Assembly: GCF_000316115.1 (NCBI RefSeq) | Contig: NZ_JH993797.1 | Location: 1,846,486-1,910,485, forward strand | Length of the DNA stretch: 64,000 nt | Direction: 5' to 3' | Origin: Leptolyngbya sp. PCC 7375 | Lineage (GTDB): Bacteria > Cyanobacteriota > Cyanobacteriia > Phormidesmidales > Phormidesmidaceae | In this document: positions 27,880 to 37,745 of the stretch, one piece after another | Numbering within the stretch: the stretch's first letter is position 1 | Layout of the letters: each line of letters opens with the position of its first letter | Translations under genes and position numbers: made by a program | Notes under the pieces: generated by a model | Told to the model about the DNA's origin: nothing | Seen by the model: the letters and a program-made list of their open reading frames with translations, nothing else | Databases searched by the model: none

Positions 27880-30126
27880 CTAACCAGGTAAAGCCTGAAT
27901 CTTACTGAGCAACGTTGGTGGATGGATAGGCTTCACCAAGTAATCATCAAAGCCATCCATAGAGAGTTCACCCTCGGCTTCCCTATCCTCAGCCTGCATC
28001 AACGAAATCACTTTAATTCCGGATGTCGCCACGTAGCGCTTGAGATCATCCACAATATATTGACTATTCCCACTGACTAAATGGTGGTTGAGAATAATGG
28101 CTACAGGCTGCAAAATCTCTACCTGGTGCACAATTCGCGACCCTTCGATCACCCAAATCACCTGATAGTTGGCAGCGGTCAATAAATCACAAATTAAACT
28201 GGCACTACTTTCATCATCTTCCAGCAGAATAATCCGACCAGTAATCGGTTCAACACTTTGATAGGAGTGAGATGGAACGTCTGGATGCTGTAGCGGAATC
28301 CGCACGGTGAACATGGACCCCTTACCCGGTGTGGAAACCACCTGAATTGAGCCATTATGCAGTTCAACAAGTTGTTTAGTGAGCGCTAACCCCAGACCAG
28401 CACCAGGATACTGACGCTGACGGGCCGCTTCTAACTGCTTAAATGTTTCAAACAAAACCGCCTGCTGCGCCTCAGGAATACCAATCCCAGTATCTTCCAC
28501 CTGAAACATGACATTCTGTGGATCACGCCAAACCCGTAAACTAACTCGCCCATTGGCATCGGTAAATTTAACAGCATTACTGAGTAAATTGGCTAAAATT
28601 TGACGTATTCGACGTGGATCAGCGCAAAAATTATCCTCACTTTCCGACAGCCTTAAATTTATTCGTAAATCTACCTCTTTAGACTGAGCCTGTTGCCGAA
28701 AACTCTCTAGACTGCTGCGGGCTAAATTAGATAGGGAAAAATTGTTGATTTCAAGGACAGTACGTCCCGCCTCAATTTTAGCGACTTCCAGAATGTCATT
28801 GATAATGTCTAATAGCTGTTCTCCACTACTGTGGATGGTGTTGAGATAATCACGTTGACGAGGACTCAACTCTCCAAAAGACCAGCGCAATAAGGTGGCC
28901 GACATGCCAATAATATAGGTCAATGGCGTCCGGAGCTCATGGCTAATGGTGGCCAAAAATTCACTCTTAGTTTTGATAGCAGCTTCAGCAGCCATCAATG
29001 TATCATTAAGGTTCTGGGTGCGGTCCTCAACCTGCGCCTCAAGCATCAGTTTTTGATACTGGAGTTGTTGTTGCAAATCGTTTTGATGAATCGCTATGGC
29101 GATATGTTCTGCAACCTTAACCAGAAACCGCCCTTCCCATGGTTGCCAATGGCGCAGTTTCTGAGATGACCTCTCTGACTCACTGGTACACTGATGGGCG
29201 ATCAATAACCCCCACAATCTATCTCCCAGCCATATAGGCACTACCAACTGAGATGCGACATTAACGTGTTTGAGTTGTTTGAGCAAACATGGGTGATTTT
29301 GATAGTGTTTTTCTATGTTTTCAATCGCGATATACCCTGCTGCCTGAGACATTTGGGCATATCGCTCAGCACAGGACGCATACGACACACAATGGGCGTC
29401 GGAACGATAGAGAACAGACTCTGTAGATGGATGCCCACGTGCCTCGTAGGTAATGCAAGGCGAGACATCACCTTCCTTATTCTGCAACAACGACTGTTCG
29501 GGTTTGGGAGGGGGATTAGCAACTTGATAAACAAATAACCGATCAAGACACAACCATTCGCAGACTTCATTTAGAGTTAATTGAATCAAGGATGCCAGTG
29601 GTTCTGACTGCTGCAAACGAGTAACAATACGCTGCAGAATAGTAGCCGATGATAGGGGCGGATCTGAATCAGCTTGTGCTAGATCACTCACATCCAGCAC
29701 AAGCTGATTCATCAAGTTAATCAGGTACTGACTATCAAAGGTATAGGTTTTAGACAATGGCTCTGCAACAGACCGATTTAACCGCTGCTGCAGTTGCCCT
29801 AAGGTATCTTGACTGGAACCACTCAATCCCTGGACTAGCCAAGGCAGAGATAAAAAACGATCAATCGCCACCGGATCGGTACAAAGGCAAACTAGATAAT
29901 GATTTACTTCACCAGGTTGAGCTATGAGTAAACCATTAATTTGTCCTACCGAAAACAGCGAAAACTTTGCGATATCAGCCTCCACAGGCAATTGACCATT
30001 GTCTAAATCCTGCTCAGAGAGATAATATTCCTCGTCTGTCAACAGCCCAGAGAGACTCCTTCGCACCTGTTCAAAAACATGATGCGGTATGCTTTGATAC
30101 TCTAAAGCTGAGGAGAAACCAGACAT
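27880..30126 (-). CDS. GAF-containing hybrid histidine kinase with degenerate receiver
   Basis: The protein has 748 residues. An N-terminal domain of unknown type (1-150) is followed by a GAF domain (about 165-350), a coiled coil, and a HisKA domain with SHELRTPL and His396. The HATPase domain has NLLSNAVKF, DTGIGIP and GAGLGLALTKQL. The C-terminal receiver-like domain begins LLEDDE. Its usual phosphorylated Asp is replaced by Asn (IILNHHL, residue 680), while the Lys of LVKP (732) is kept. The receiver is therefore likely a pseudo-receiver that cannot take phosphate the normal way. The GAF domain has no obvious bilin-type CH pair. Soluble; no membrane segment. Confidence 0.9.
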   Translation of the reverse strand: MSGFSSALEYQSIPHHVFEQVRRSLSGLLTDEEYYLSEQDLDNGQLPVEADIAKFSLFSVGQINGLLIAQPGEVNHYLVCLCTDPVAIDRFLSLPWLVQGLSGSSQDTLGQLQQRLNRSVAEPLSKTYTFDSQYLINLMNQLVLDVSDLAQADSDPPLSSATILQRIVTRLQQSEPLASLIQLTLNEVCEWLCLDRLFVYQVANPPPKPEQSLLQNKEGDVSPCITYEARGHPSTESVLYRSDAHCVSYASCAERYAQMSQAAGYIAIENIEKHYQNHPCLLKQLKHVNVASQLVVPIWLGDRLWGLLIAHQCTSESERSSQKLRHWQPWEGRFLVKVAEHIAIAIHQNDLQQQLQYQKLMLEAQVEDRTQNLNDTLMAAEAAIKTKSEFLATISHELRTPLTYIIGMSATLLRWSFGELSPRQRDYLNTIHSSGEQLLDIINDILEVAKIEAGRTVLEINNFSLSNLARSSLESFRQQAQSKEVDLRINLRLSESEDNFCADPRRIRQILANLLSNAVKFTDANGRVSLRVWRDPQNVMFQVEDTGIGIPEAQQAVLFETFKQLEAARQRQYPGAGLGLALTKQLVELHNGSIQVVSTPGKGSMFTVRIPLQHPDVPSHSYQSVEPITGRIILLEDDESSASLICDLLTAANYQVIWVIEGSRIVHQVEILQPVAIILNHHLVSGNSQYIVDDLKRYVATSGIKVISLMQAEDREAEGELSMDGFDDYLVKPIHPPTLLSKIQALPG

Positions 30127-31012
30127 AGTTATTGACTATTTGTAAGGGAGATACCCTGAAAACGACTGAAATAGCCACAAAGCAAAGCACACATATCAGG
30201 ATCTCCTACAATGGTGTTTCCCATAAGCAAATCTGTTCTGACTATTATCATTGTCATGATGCTGTAATACGCTCAGTTATTAATGACTCTCTAAAAAGAG
30301 TAAACACCTCCTAACACGGATCAGAAAACATATTTAACCAAGCTGATACTGTTGTAAAAAACAGTGAACATAGTTTTCTAAAAACCATGTTTCTTTAAGC
30401 AGGGTTTGCTCCAGGACCTTTAGCTTCTGACAAGCCTAGAAAACATATCACCAGCATTTTAAGGCCCCTCAATTCCTTAACGATAAAATCAGTATTGATC
30501 CCTAAAGCTTAAATATCACTAATGTTAGCTAGAAACCAAAATCATGGTGACGGCATAAAAAACCATGGCTACAGACTCAAATAAATGGTCAACAGCCCAA
30601 CCAAATAAATTATAAAGATTGTCTGGGACAACGATTTTCAATGTTTATTTAATCATTGATTTTTCAATATGCTTACCGAGAGAAAAGCGGTAGATCCAAC
30701 GACTTCAAGTAATCTCATCCTAACGCTGTCGTTTTCAGTTCTGAGGGAAACCCTATACTTCTTTCATAATTCCAAAACGCTGATACAACTGTGGCACATG
30801 GTTGCCTAGAATTAGAAAACTCTCCCGCATAAGGGAATTAAATAGATCTATAAAAAGATCTATAAAATCTTTTTTACGCAACGAGAAAAATATAAAGCCG
30901 ACTGAAGGGCTACTCCCTCTCCCTAGATCTAAGCAGCTCCTGCCCCCATTTCATACGCTCAACGGTAGCCGTAGCTAATTTTATTTTTTTAGTGAAAAAC
31001 TAAATCACTCTA
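30127..31012. other. Long AT-rich intergenic region upstream of the ArsR gene
   Basis: Nearly 900 bases without a supportable gene. It holds a direct repeat of AGATCTATAAA at about 30844-30868, followed by a T-run, and scattered AT-rich tracts. It is the largest gene-free stretch of the backbone region and could hold a small RNA, but I see no defined structure. Confidence 0.35.
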
Positions 31013-31040
31013 TTGCCATTGATGAATATATTGTTACAAT
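31013..31040 (+). promoter_or_regulatory. Candidate sigma-70-type promoter of the ArsR gene
   Basis: TTGCCA (31013-31018) and TACAAT (31035-31040) are separated by 16 bases, 59 bases before the ATG. Both boxes are close to consensus. The AT-rich stretch between box and start could hold the regulator's own operator. Confidence 0.5.
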
Positions 31041-31099
31041 ACCCATCAAGTTTTGATATGCAGATATGTCTGTTTCCCTAGGGTCTTGGAGGTCCCGCA

Positions 31100-31489
31100 A
31101 TGGAACCTATCTCCGCTGAAGTTATTCAGCAGGTGGCCGATTACTTCAGCGTTTTGAGCGAGCCCATGCGGCTCAAAATTTTGAATCTGCTGGGAAGTGG
31201 TGAGAAGTGCGTGCAGGACCTGGTTGATGTTACCGAAACCAGTCAGGCTAATGTTTCTAAACACCTGAAAGTAATGATGCAGGCAGGCATCCTAACTCGG
31301 CGAACCGAAGGCACATCGTCTTTTTATCGGGTATCTGACGATCTGAGTTTTCAGCTGTGTAGCTTGGTTTGCGATCGCATCGCCAGTCGTATCGAAGAAC
31401 AAGCTAAACATTTTCGTGCCTTTAGCTTCTCCAACCAAGAAGTTAGCAATAACGAGGCGGCTTCAACTGAAGCGGAAGTCACCAGCTAA
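31100..31489 (+). CDS. ArsR/SmtB-family transcriptional regulator
   Basis: The 129-residue winged helix contains LSEPMRLKILNLLGSGEKCVQDLVD, a recognition helix TSQANVSKHLKVM and a wing RRTEGTSSFYRV. The classical ArsR metal motif ELCVCDL is reduced to one Cys (EKCVQDL), so arsenite or cadmium sensing through that site is unlikely. Another Cys lies near the C-terminus (LCSLVCDR). The tail after residue 110 is low-complexity. GGAGG lies 7 bases before the ATG. No metal transporter is adjacent. Target unknown, autoregulation likely. Confidence 0.85.
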   Translation: MEPISAEVIQQVADYFSVLSEPMRLKILNLLGSGEKCVQDLVDVTETSQANVSKHLKVMMQAGILTRRTEGTSSFYRVSDDLSFQLCSLVCDRIASRIEEQAKHFRAFSFSNQEVSNNEAASTEAEVTS

Positions 31490-31533
31490 AGTAATCGTGA
31501 TGATTAGGCGCTAAACTCAAAATTCAAAACCGA

Positions 31534-33660
31534 CTAAATAATGCTGTAGTGACACCCCACCGTTGCCCAACGCGCTGCGCTTAAGGTATAGCTATCATCA
31601 TCGACGTCTTCACCACCACTGATATCATCCAGTAAAGCCTGTACCAGCGGCAGGGCATTATCTCCAAGGGTCACCCGCTGATTACTGGCCGTATTGGCCA
31701 TGGACAGCAATACTTTCCAACAGTTAGTCAAGGGATTGGTACTACAGACCAGATAGGTTTCAACCCTACCTTCTGAATCATCAACGACCCAGGCATTCTG
31801 AGTGGGCAGGCTGGTCGATGTTCCAGGCAACAAGGTCAAAGCAGTCTGTAATGACTCTATGGCATAGGGTTGACCATCACTGGGGGGGAAAAACGCTTGC
31901 ATCCGATCCTTAGCGTCAAAAGCCAGCAACATAGCATATACAGGAGTTGTACCAAAATTCAGGGCTTGGTAACGTAGCTGAGCCCCCTTAGAAAACTCCA
32001 CCGGGCGATTTTGACGGCTGACGGCATCGGCTAAACGACTTTTCGAAGCCCTACCCGAGGCTTGACGAGTCTCATGCTGGAGTAAGAGTTTTTCAGTCTC
32101 CCCTGCTAATAACAGATTCAGCCGCACCGCCAAATGGGACGATGTTTGATTGTCACTCAACCGCAGCAGCTTCATAGCTAGCATGGTTTTGAGCTTAGGC
32201 GAAAGACGGGCCACCGCCATTTTGACTGCTTCGTCTTGCTTTGCTAAGGTACCCACCACCAGGGTACGGGTGGGGGTGAACAATCCATACCCCTGCCTCA
32301 CGACTGGCATAGTGGGTAAATCGCCTCTATCTGCGATTTCTGAGCGAACCTGGCCCAACATACAGTCCGCCGGATGGATGTCATCTGTAGAATCGACAAA
32401 GGACAGTGCAGCTAGGGCACTGGTGGCATCAACACGCTCAATTCTTTCCAGGCTGGAATCTAGAGCAACGACCAGGGGAAGATCTTTAGGTAAAACCCGC
32501 ATTGTTTCGTATAGGGGCTGACCCACTTGCCAGGGTTCCCCATCGGGTAATTTGATGCGACTAGACAAACCAGTCTGCGATCGCACCATCACCACCTGCT
32601 CATCACTATCTAACTGCCTAGCAAATCCCAACCGTTCGCTGCACTGAACCACATCTGCCGGTAAGCCCCCTAACCACAATGTGGCCGAACGCCCTTCAAC
32701 AGACATAATCACCGCATCCAAACACGGTAGATCTGAATCACCATAAACAGCATGCTCATCGGCGGTTTGTGTGGTCCAATAAGGTGTCTGATTAGGCACC
32801 AGAGGCAAAATGGACTCTTGAGCCCCCCGCATAACAGCCGAAAGCTTAGCCGGTAGCTGGGTGGCCCACAGATAACGGGTAAGACCGTAGGTAAATAAGC
32901 CCGCTCCAAAATCAGACCACTGGCGTTCAATCACCGGCTGGCCATCACGGGCAGCCATGAGCAAATCACCAGGGAAAAATGAGGGCTCTGCCGCAATTTG
33001 CAGCTTTTCCACCTCCGACGTACCATCCATAGATAACGGAGGACAGTACACATCCTCAACCGTCGGTATTACTCGGCGAGAACGAACACGATAGCCACTG
33101 GACAACATCTCATCAAGCTGACTATACCCAGCATCTACCACCGTAAATACTTGCTTAGTTTTGAGCTTAGCCAAAATTTGCTTCACCCAGGATACTGGCA
33201 CATCCCTGGATAGGGGTTGAGCAGCTGTAGGTAAATAGCCATCCACAGGCACCCAAGTTTTAATGCGTTTTTCGCCAAGGGCTAGCTGACTACCACAACC
33301 ACTGAAGTGAACAACCACAAAATCACTAGTATTCGACGTTTGAGTCAGCTGGTAGAGGGCATCTAGAATACCGATCTGGGTTGCTTGGGCATCCACCAAC
33401 GTAACAATGTTGTTCGGATCAAATCCAAAACGATAGAGCAACAGCTGTCTTTGCAGTTCAACATCTGTCAGACAGCCCTTGAAAGGATCCACATCTTTTC
33501 CTAGAACCCCATTGGAATATTGGTTAATACCAATGAGCAAGGCTAGTTTGCGACGGGAAGGATCTGCCAGTGCCTGCTGCCAGCCTAGAAGCTGGGACTG
33601 ACTGAGCCCAAAGGCTCCCAAGATGACACCTGTCGCTGACAAAAACTCCCGTCGCTTCAC
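31534..33660 (-). CDS. Caspase-fold (orthocaspase-like) protein lacking the catalytic Cys
   Basis: The 708-residue protein has a Tat-type signal (KRREFLSATG) at the N-terminus. The p20-like fold spans about 37-190, with LALLIGINQYSNG and VVVHFSGCGSQ (His118 of the dyad kept). The second motif, normally D-x-C-x-S, is DAGYS (176-180), with Gly where the catalytic Cys should be. It should therefore be a pseudo-protease. Residues 350-700 form a large extra region that includes a likely DUF4384-like or beta domain at the end. Such inactive orthocaspases are known in cyanobacteria. It lies 27 bases after sat on the same strand. Confidence 0.85.
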   Translation of the reverse strand: MKRREFLSATGVILGAFGLSQSQLLGWQQALADPSRRKLALLIGINQYSNGVLGKDVDPFKGCLTDVELQRQLLLYRFGFDPNNIVTLVDAQATQIGILDALYQLTQTSNTSDFVVVHFSGCGSQLALGEKRIKTWVPVDGYLPTAAQPLSRDVPVSWVKQILAKLKTKQVFTVVDAGYSQLDEMLSSGYRVRSRRVIPTVEDVYCPPLSMDGTSEVEKLQIAAEPSFFPGDLLMAARDGQPVIERQWSDFGAGLFTYGLTRYLWATQLPAKLSAVMRGAQESILPLVPNQTPYWTTQTADEHAVYGDSDLPCLDAVIMSVEGRSATLWLGGLPADVVQCSERLGFARQLDSDEQVVMVRSQTGLSSRIKLPDGEPWQVGQPLYETMRVLPKDLPLVVALDSSLERIERVDATSALAALSFVDSTDDIHPADCMLGQVRSEIADRGDLPTMPVVRQGYGLFTPTRTLVVGTLAKQDEAVKMAVARLSPKLKTMLAMKLLRLSDNQTSSHLAVRLNLLLAGETEKLLLQHETRQASGRASKSRLADAVSRQNRPVEFSKGAQLRYQALNFGTTPVYAMLLAFDAKDRMQAFFPPSDGQPYAIESLQTALTLLPGTSTSLPTQNAWVVDDSEGRVETYLVCSTNPLTNCWKVLLSMANTASNQRVTLGDNALPLVQALLDDISGGEDVDDDSYTLSAARWATVGCHYSII

Positions 33661-33687
33661 GACCCGATTACTCCATTAGCTTTAGCT

Positions 33688-34854
33688 TTAGGCATGCATG
33701 GCACGAGCCAACTCAGCAGCCACTTCTGGGCGAGAAAATTCCGGGGGGGGAAGCTCGCCACGACGCAACATTTCGCGCACCTTTGTACCCGATAGATGGA
33801 TACGTTCTTCCTTACTACTGGGGCTAGTCTTACTAGTTGCCATAGTACCTGTACGGGTGCAGTAGAAGGCATGTTCAAACTTCATAGGTGTAATTCCCAT
33901 TTCACCCGGTTCAAACTGATCAAAGATGTGCTGAGCATCGTAAGTGCCGTAGTAATCACCCACTCCAGCATGATCACGCCCCACAATAAAGTGAGTACAA
34001 CCATAATTCTTACGAATTAAAGCGTGGAAAATTGCCTCGCGAGGACCAGCGTAACGCATAGCCGATGGATTAATTGCCAAAATTACCCGATCTTGCGGAA
34101 AATAGCGGTCCATCATGATTTCATAGCACCGCATCCTTACATCTGCTGGAATGTCATCCTTTTTAGTCGCACCGACCAGGGGATGCAAAAACAGACCATC
34201 CACAGTTTCTAGAGCACATTTTTGAATGTACTCATGGGCCCGGTGAATAGGGTTACGGGTCTGAAAACCAACCACGGTCTTCCAGCCACGCTCACGAAAC
34301 ATAGCCCGAGAAGCCGCTGGATCAATCTGGTACGTAGGGAATAAAGGATGCGGATCACGCTCTAGCAGCCAGACAGGACCAGCTAAATTAACAGCTCCCT
34401 GTTCATAGATGACTTTGACGCCCGGATGTTTATCCTCATCAGTACGATAAACATTAATCGCCTCTTTTTTCTTATCGTAGGTATACTTTTCAGTCAGCTC
34501 AAGTACACCAACATAGCGACCCGTCTTATCGTTAAGACGAATCAACATGCCCTCATTGAGGGGAGTAGCGACTTCTTCTGAAACAGAGAGGGTCACAGGT
34601 ACTGACCAGGGCAGCCCATTAGCCAAACGCATATCAGTTACCACAGGTTCGTAGTCGGCTTTGCCCATGAACCCAGTTAAAGGGCTAAAGCCACCAATGG
34701 CGATCATGACTAAGTCCGATAGAGCCCGATCATCTAAAGTAACCTGGGGCAAAAAATCAGCTTTACTTAAAAATTCTGCTTTCTGCTCATCAGATACTAA
34801 ACGATCGATCAGCGTGCCACCGTGGGGGGCGATACCATCTTTAGTTAATGTCAA
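33688..34854 (-). CDS. sat: Sulfate adenylyltransferase (ATP sulfurylase)
   Basis: The 388-residue single-domain enzyme has [14 protein letters not shown] with the HxxH-type nucleotide site, [21 protein letters not shown], the [12 protein letters not shown] loop and an end [10 protein letters not shown]. It makes adenosine phosphosulfate from sulfate and ATP, the first step of sulfate assimilation. There is no APS kinase domain. The gene follows mnmA by 30 bases on the same strand. mnmA needs sulfur and sat supplies it, so the pairing makes sense. Confidence 0.95.
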   Translation of the reverse strand: MTLTKDGIAPHGGTLIDRLVSDEQKAEFLSKADFLPQVTLDDRALSDLVMIAIGGFSPLTGFMGKADYEPVVTDMRLANGLPWSVPVTLSVSEEVATPLNEGMLIRLNDKTGRYVGVLELTEKYTYDKKKEAINVYRTDEDKHPGVKVIYEQGAVNLAGPVWLLERDPHPLFPTYQIDPAASRAMFRERGWKTVVGFQTRNPIHRAHEYIQKCALETVDGLFLHPLVGATKKDDIPADVRMRCYEIMMDRYFPQDRVILAINPSAMRYAGPREAIFHALIRKNYGCTHFIVGRDHAGVGDYYGTYDAQHIFDQFEPGEMGITPMKFEHAFYCTRTGTMATSKTSPSSKEERIHLSGTKVREMLRRGELPPPEFSRPEVAAELARAMHA

Positions 34855-34884
34855 AACGTCCTCTTTTCTTCTATAGAAACTGCG

Positions 34885-35958
34885 TTAGTGTTCATCTTCT
34901 GGAACGAACGGTCGAATAAGACCGCCGCCTAGCACCCGATCATCATCGTCGTACCATACCGCAGCCTGTCCCGGAGACACGCTAAACTGAGGGTCTTTGA
35001 AGACTAGCTTCACAGAACCATCTGTTAAGGGAAACACGGTGGCAGCTACCGCAGGTGAACGATAACGAATCTGGACTGTCACTGTCATGGGAGCATCAGG
35101 GGCTTGAACCGAAACCCAGTTAACCCGATCGACAGTGCAGTAAGGCTGATGAACACTATCTCGTTCTCCAACCACCACCTGGTTGCGAGCAACGTCCAAA
35201 GCAATTACGTAAAGAGGAGCTGGAGCAGCGATGCCCAAACCTTTACGCTGACCGATAGTGTAATGATGAATACCTGTATGCTGACCCAGTACGTTGCCGT
35301 TAGTGTCAACAATATCCCCCGTCTTAGGCGCTAGATACTTATCTAAGAAAGCCTGCATAGAGCCATGCTGTTCAATTAAGCATAAGTCCTGACTCTCAGG
35401 CTTTTCCGCTGTGTGAAGACCTAGTTTTGTCGCCATTTCCCGCGTTTGAACTTTAGTTTGTTCACCTAGGGGAAACTGGGTAGCACTGAGCTGTTCTTGG
35501 GTTAAATCATAAAGAAAATAGGACTGATCTTTCTTGCGATCAACCGCACGGCGCAGCTCATAGCGCTTCGTATCGCTATTATAAGCAATCCGGGCGTAGT
35601 GGCCCGTGGCAATGGTATCTGCCCCCAGTTCTTGGCGAGCATACTCCAACATAGGGCCAAACTTAACGCTGCGGTTGCACTGGGAGCAGGGTAAGGGGGT
35701 TATACCTTGGCTGTAACCTTCAACCACATAGTTGATGATTTTTTCTTCGAACAGCTCACGGGTATCGACAACGTGATAGGGGATATCCAGCTCTTCACAG
35801 AGCTGAGCAGCATCTACCATCCCTTCAGAACAGCATTGCCCTTTACCTTTCATCAACCATAGAGTCAGGCCAATTACATCTTGCCCTTGCTGGTGCAATG
35901 TGGCTGCAGCGACCGAACTATCTACGCCCCCAGACAGACCTACAACAACTTTACCCAT
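34885..35958 (-). CDS. mnmA: tRNA-specific 2-thiouridylase
   Basis: The 357-residue protein has the PP-loop [13 protein letters not shown] at the N-terminus, the first catalytic Cys in [34 protein letters not shown], the second Cys in SQDLCLIEQ and C-terminal barrels with [13 protein letters not shown]. It sulfurates U34 of Glu, Gln and Lys tRNAs. Likely head of a unit mnmA-sat-caspase, spaced by 30 and 27 bases. Confidence 0.95.
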   Translation of the reverse strand: MGKVVVGLSGGVDSSVAAATLHQQGQDVIGLTLWLMKGKGQCCSEGMVDAAQLCEELDIPYHVVDTRELFEEKIINYVVEGYSQGITPLPCSQCNRSVKFGPMLEYARQELGADTIATGHYARIAYNSDTKRYELRRAVDRKKDQSYFLYDLTQEQLSATQFPLGEQTKVQTREMATKLGLHTAEKPESQDLCLIEQHGSMQAFLDKYLAPKTGDIVDTNGNVLGQHTGIHHYTIGQRKGLGIAAPAPLYVIALDVARNQVVVGERDSVHQPYCTVDRVNWVSVQAPDAPMTVTVQIRYRSPAVAATVFPLTDGSVKLVFKDPQFSVSPGQAAVWYDDDDRVLGGGLIRPFVPEDEH

Positions 35959-36072
35959 AGATACCCATAGATGATTGCACTCATCAAAATTGCCAATTCT
36001 TAGGCTAACACTCCATTCACAAATACGTGATTACTCGCCATCACTTTTAGCGTTTGAACTAGGGCGGGGGCC

Positions 36073-37719
36073 ATGACCAAGACAATAAAAACTGAGACGT
36101 TCACTTCAAGACATACAGTCATGCAACCTTCATATCCCGATGAAATGAAAAAACAAGGCAGCAGCCCCCATCGTCATTCATTCTGCGTGACATCTAAACA
36201 GATGCAGGCCATTGAGGCTCAGATCTTTGATGCAGGCTTTCCCGTGGCAGCCCTGATGGAAAAAGTAGCGGGACGCATTGCCGACTATTGGACACAGCAC
36301 TGGGACCGCTCTTATGAAGTCGGGGTTTTGGTAGGCCCCGGTCACAACGGTGGCGATGCCTTGGTGGTGGCCCGTGAGCTGCACCTGCAAGGCTATGAGG
36401 TAAAAATTTATGGTCCTTTTGAGCGATGCAAACCGCTGACCATGGACCATGGCCGTTACTGTCGTAGCTTAGGGATTCCCTGGTACAACACATGGAGTGA
36501 ACTGGAGGCTAACCTGGGCAAGCATTGTCGATTTCTTGATGGCCTGTTTGGATTTGGCCTCAGTCGCCCCATTAGCGAGGAGGTCGCCACAGCGATCAAC
36601 AGGATTAACCACAGTAATATGCCCGTTGTCAGCATTGATCTCCCGTCTGGCATCCACACCGACAGTGGAGAAGCGTTAGGAATAGCTGTTAAAGCGGACA
36701 TTACCCTCTGCCTGGGACTCTGGAAACGTGCCTGCTTACAGGAAATAGCTCAACCTTATTTGGGACAGACGGAGTTGATTGACTTCGACATTCCTTTGGC
36801 AAACATTGAAGCTGTGCTGGGGGTTACACCCAAGGTACAGCGTTTAACACCTGGGCGGGCACTGCGGACCTTACCCCTGCAACGGTCTCCTGTGGCCCAT
36901 AAATATACTGTGGGGCAACTGTTGGCCATCGCTGGCTCCAGACAATATGCAGGGGCTGCACTGTTGACGGGTCACGGAGCCATGGCCAGTGGTGTGGGCA
37001 TGGTCACCCTGGTTGTGCCAGAGACTATCCGTCCCTCAATGGTGGCCCAGTTGCCAGGAGCCTTGGTAATTGGAGCGGAGGAAACAGCAACAGGTGAAAT
37101 CGCAACGCTGCCGCCGTTAGATCTGGATCGCTATGACACCATCGCCTGCGGACCTGGATTGGCTCAGGTTGACTGGCTATCTGACATTTTGGCCAGTTCT
37201 CCCCCCCTGCTCTTGGATGCCGATGGGCTCAATAGCACCAAGGCTGAGCAACTAACAAAACGCCTGGGACAAACCGTAATCACCCCACACCCCGGTGAAT
37301 TTAGACGACTCTTCCCAGCACTCATTAGCGGTCATGATGGCGCGCTTCAGGCGGCCCAGCAGACTGGAACGATGGTCATTCTTAAGGGCGCTAAGGTGGC
37401 CCTTGCCAGCGGCGATCGGTTATGGCTTAACCCCCACAGCACCCCAGCCCTGGCACGGGGAGGCAGTGGGGACGTTTTAACAGGCTTAATGGGGGGGCTA
37501 ATGGCTCAGAAAATAGCTAATGTCAACCGTGGGCAACACCAGAAAAGTACCCCAGCAAACTCGACCGATGCCATTTTAGAGGCCGCTATAGGCGCAGTCT
37601 GGTGGCATGCGCAAGCGGGTCTTTATGCTGAGCAACAACGCACGGTTCTGGGGGTGGATCCGCTACAGCTAGCCCAGTCTTTAGATCCTGCTCTGGCAGA
37701 TTATTTAGCCAACAAATAA
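36073..37719 (+). CDS. nnr: Bifunctional NAD(P)H-hydrate epimerase and dehydratase
   Basis: The protein has 548 residues. The N-terminal epimerase (about 40-250) has VTSKQMQAIEAQIFDAGFPV, GPGHNGGDALVVARELHLQG and SIDLPSGIHTDSG. The C-terminal dehydratase (about 275-540) has AHKYTVGQLLAIAGSRQYAG, DADGLN, TPHPGEF and ARGGSGDVLTGLMGGL. It repairs hydrated NADH/NADPH. The first about 35 residues are unconserved, so starts at 36121 or 36145 are possible. Divergent from mnmA. Confidence 0.93.
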   Translation: MTKTIKTETFTSRHTVMQPSYPDEMKKQGSSPHRHSFCVTSKQMQAIEAQIFDAGFPVAALMEKVAGRIADYWTQHWDRSYEVGVLVGPGHNGGDALVVARELHLQGYEVKIYGPFERCKPLTMDHGRYCRSLGIPWYNTWSELEANLGKHCRFLDGLFGFGLSRPISEEVATAINRINHSNMPVVSIDLPSGIHTDSGEALGIAVKADITLCLGLWKRACLQEIAQPYLGQTELIDFDIPLANIEAVLGVTPKVQRLTPGRALRTLPLQRSPVAHKYTVGQLLAIAGSRQYAGAALLTGHGAMASGVGMVTLVVPETIRPSMVAQLPGALVIGAEETATGEIATLPPLDLDRYDTIACGPGLAQVDWLSDILASSPPLLLDADGLNSTKAEQLTKRLGQTVITPHPGEFRRLFPALISGHDGALQAAQQTGTMVILKGAKVALASGDRLWLNPHSTPALARGGSGDVLTGLMGGLMAQKIANVNRGQHQKSTPANSTDAILEAAIGAVWWHAQAGLYAEQQRTVLGVDPLQLAQSLDPALADYLANK

Positions 37720-37745
37720 TTGTTGACCCTCTGGTGATAACACCC

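Noticed and set aside
30132..30314. Small plus-strand open frame of 60 codons upstream of the hybrid kinase
   Set aside because: No ribosome site, no family, composition like the surrounding AT-rich intergenic DNA.
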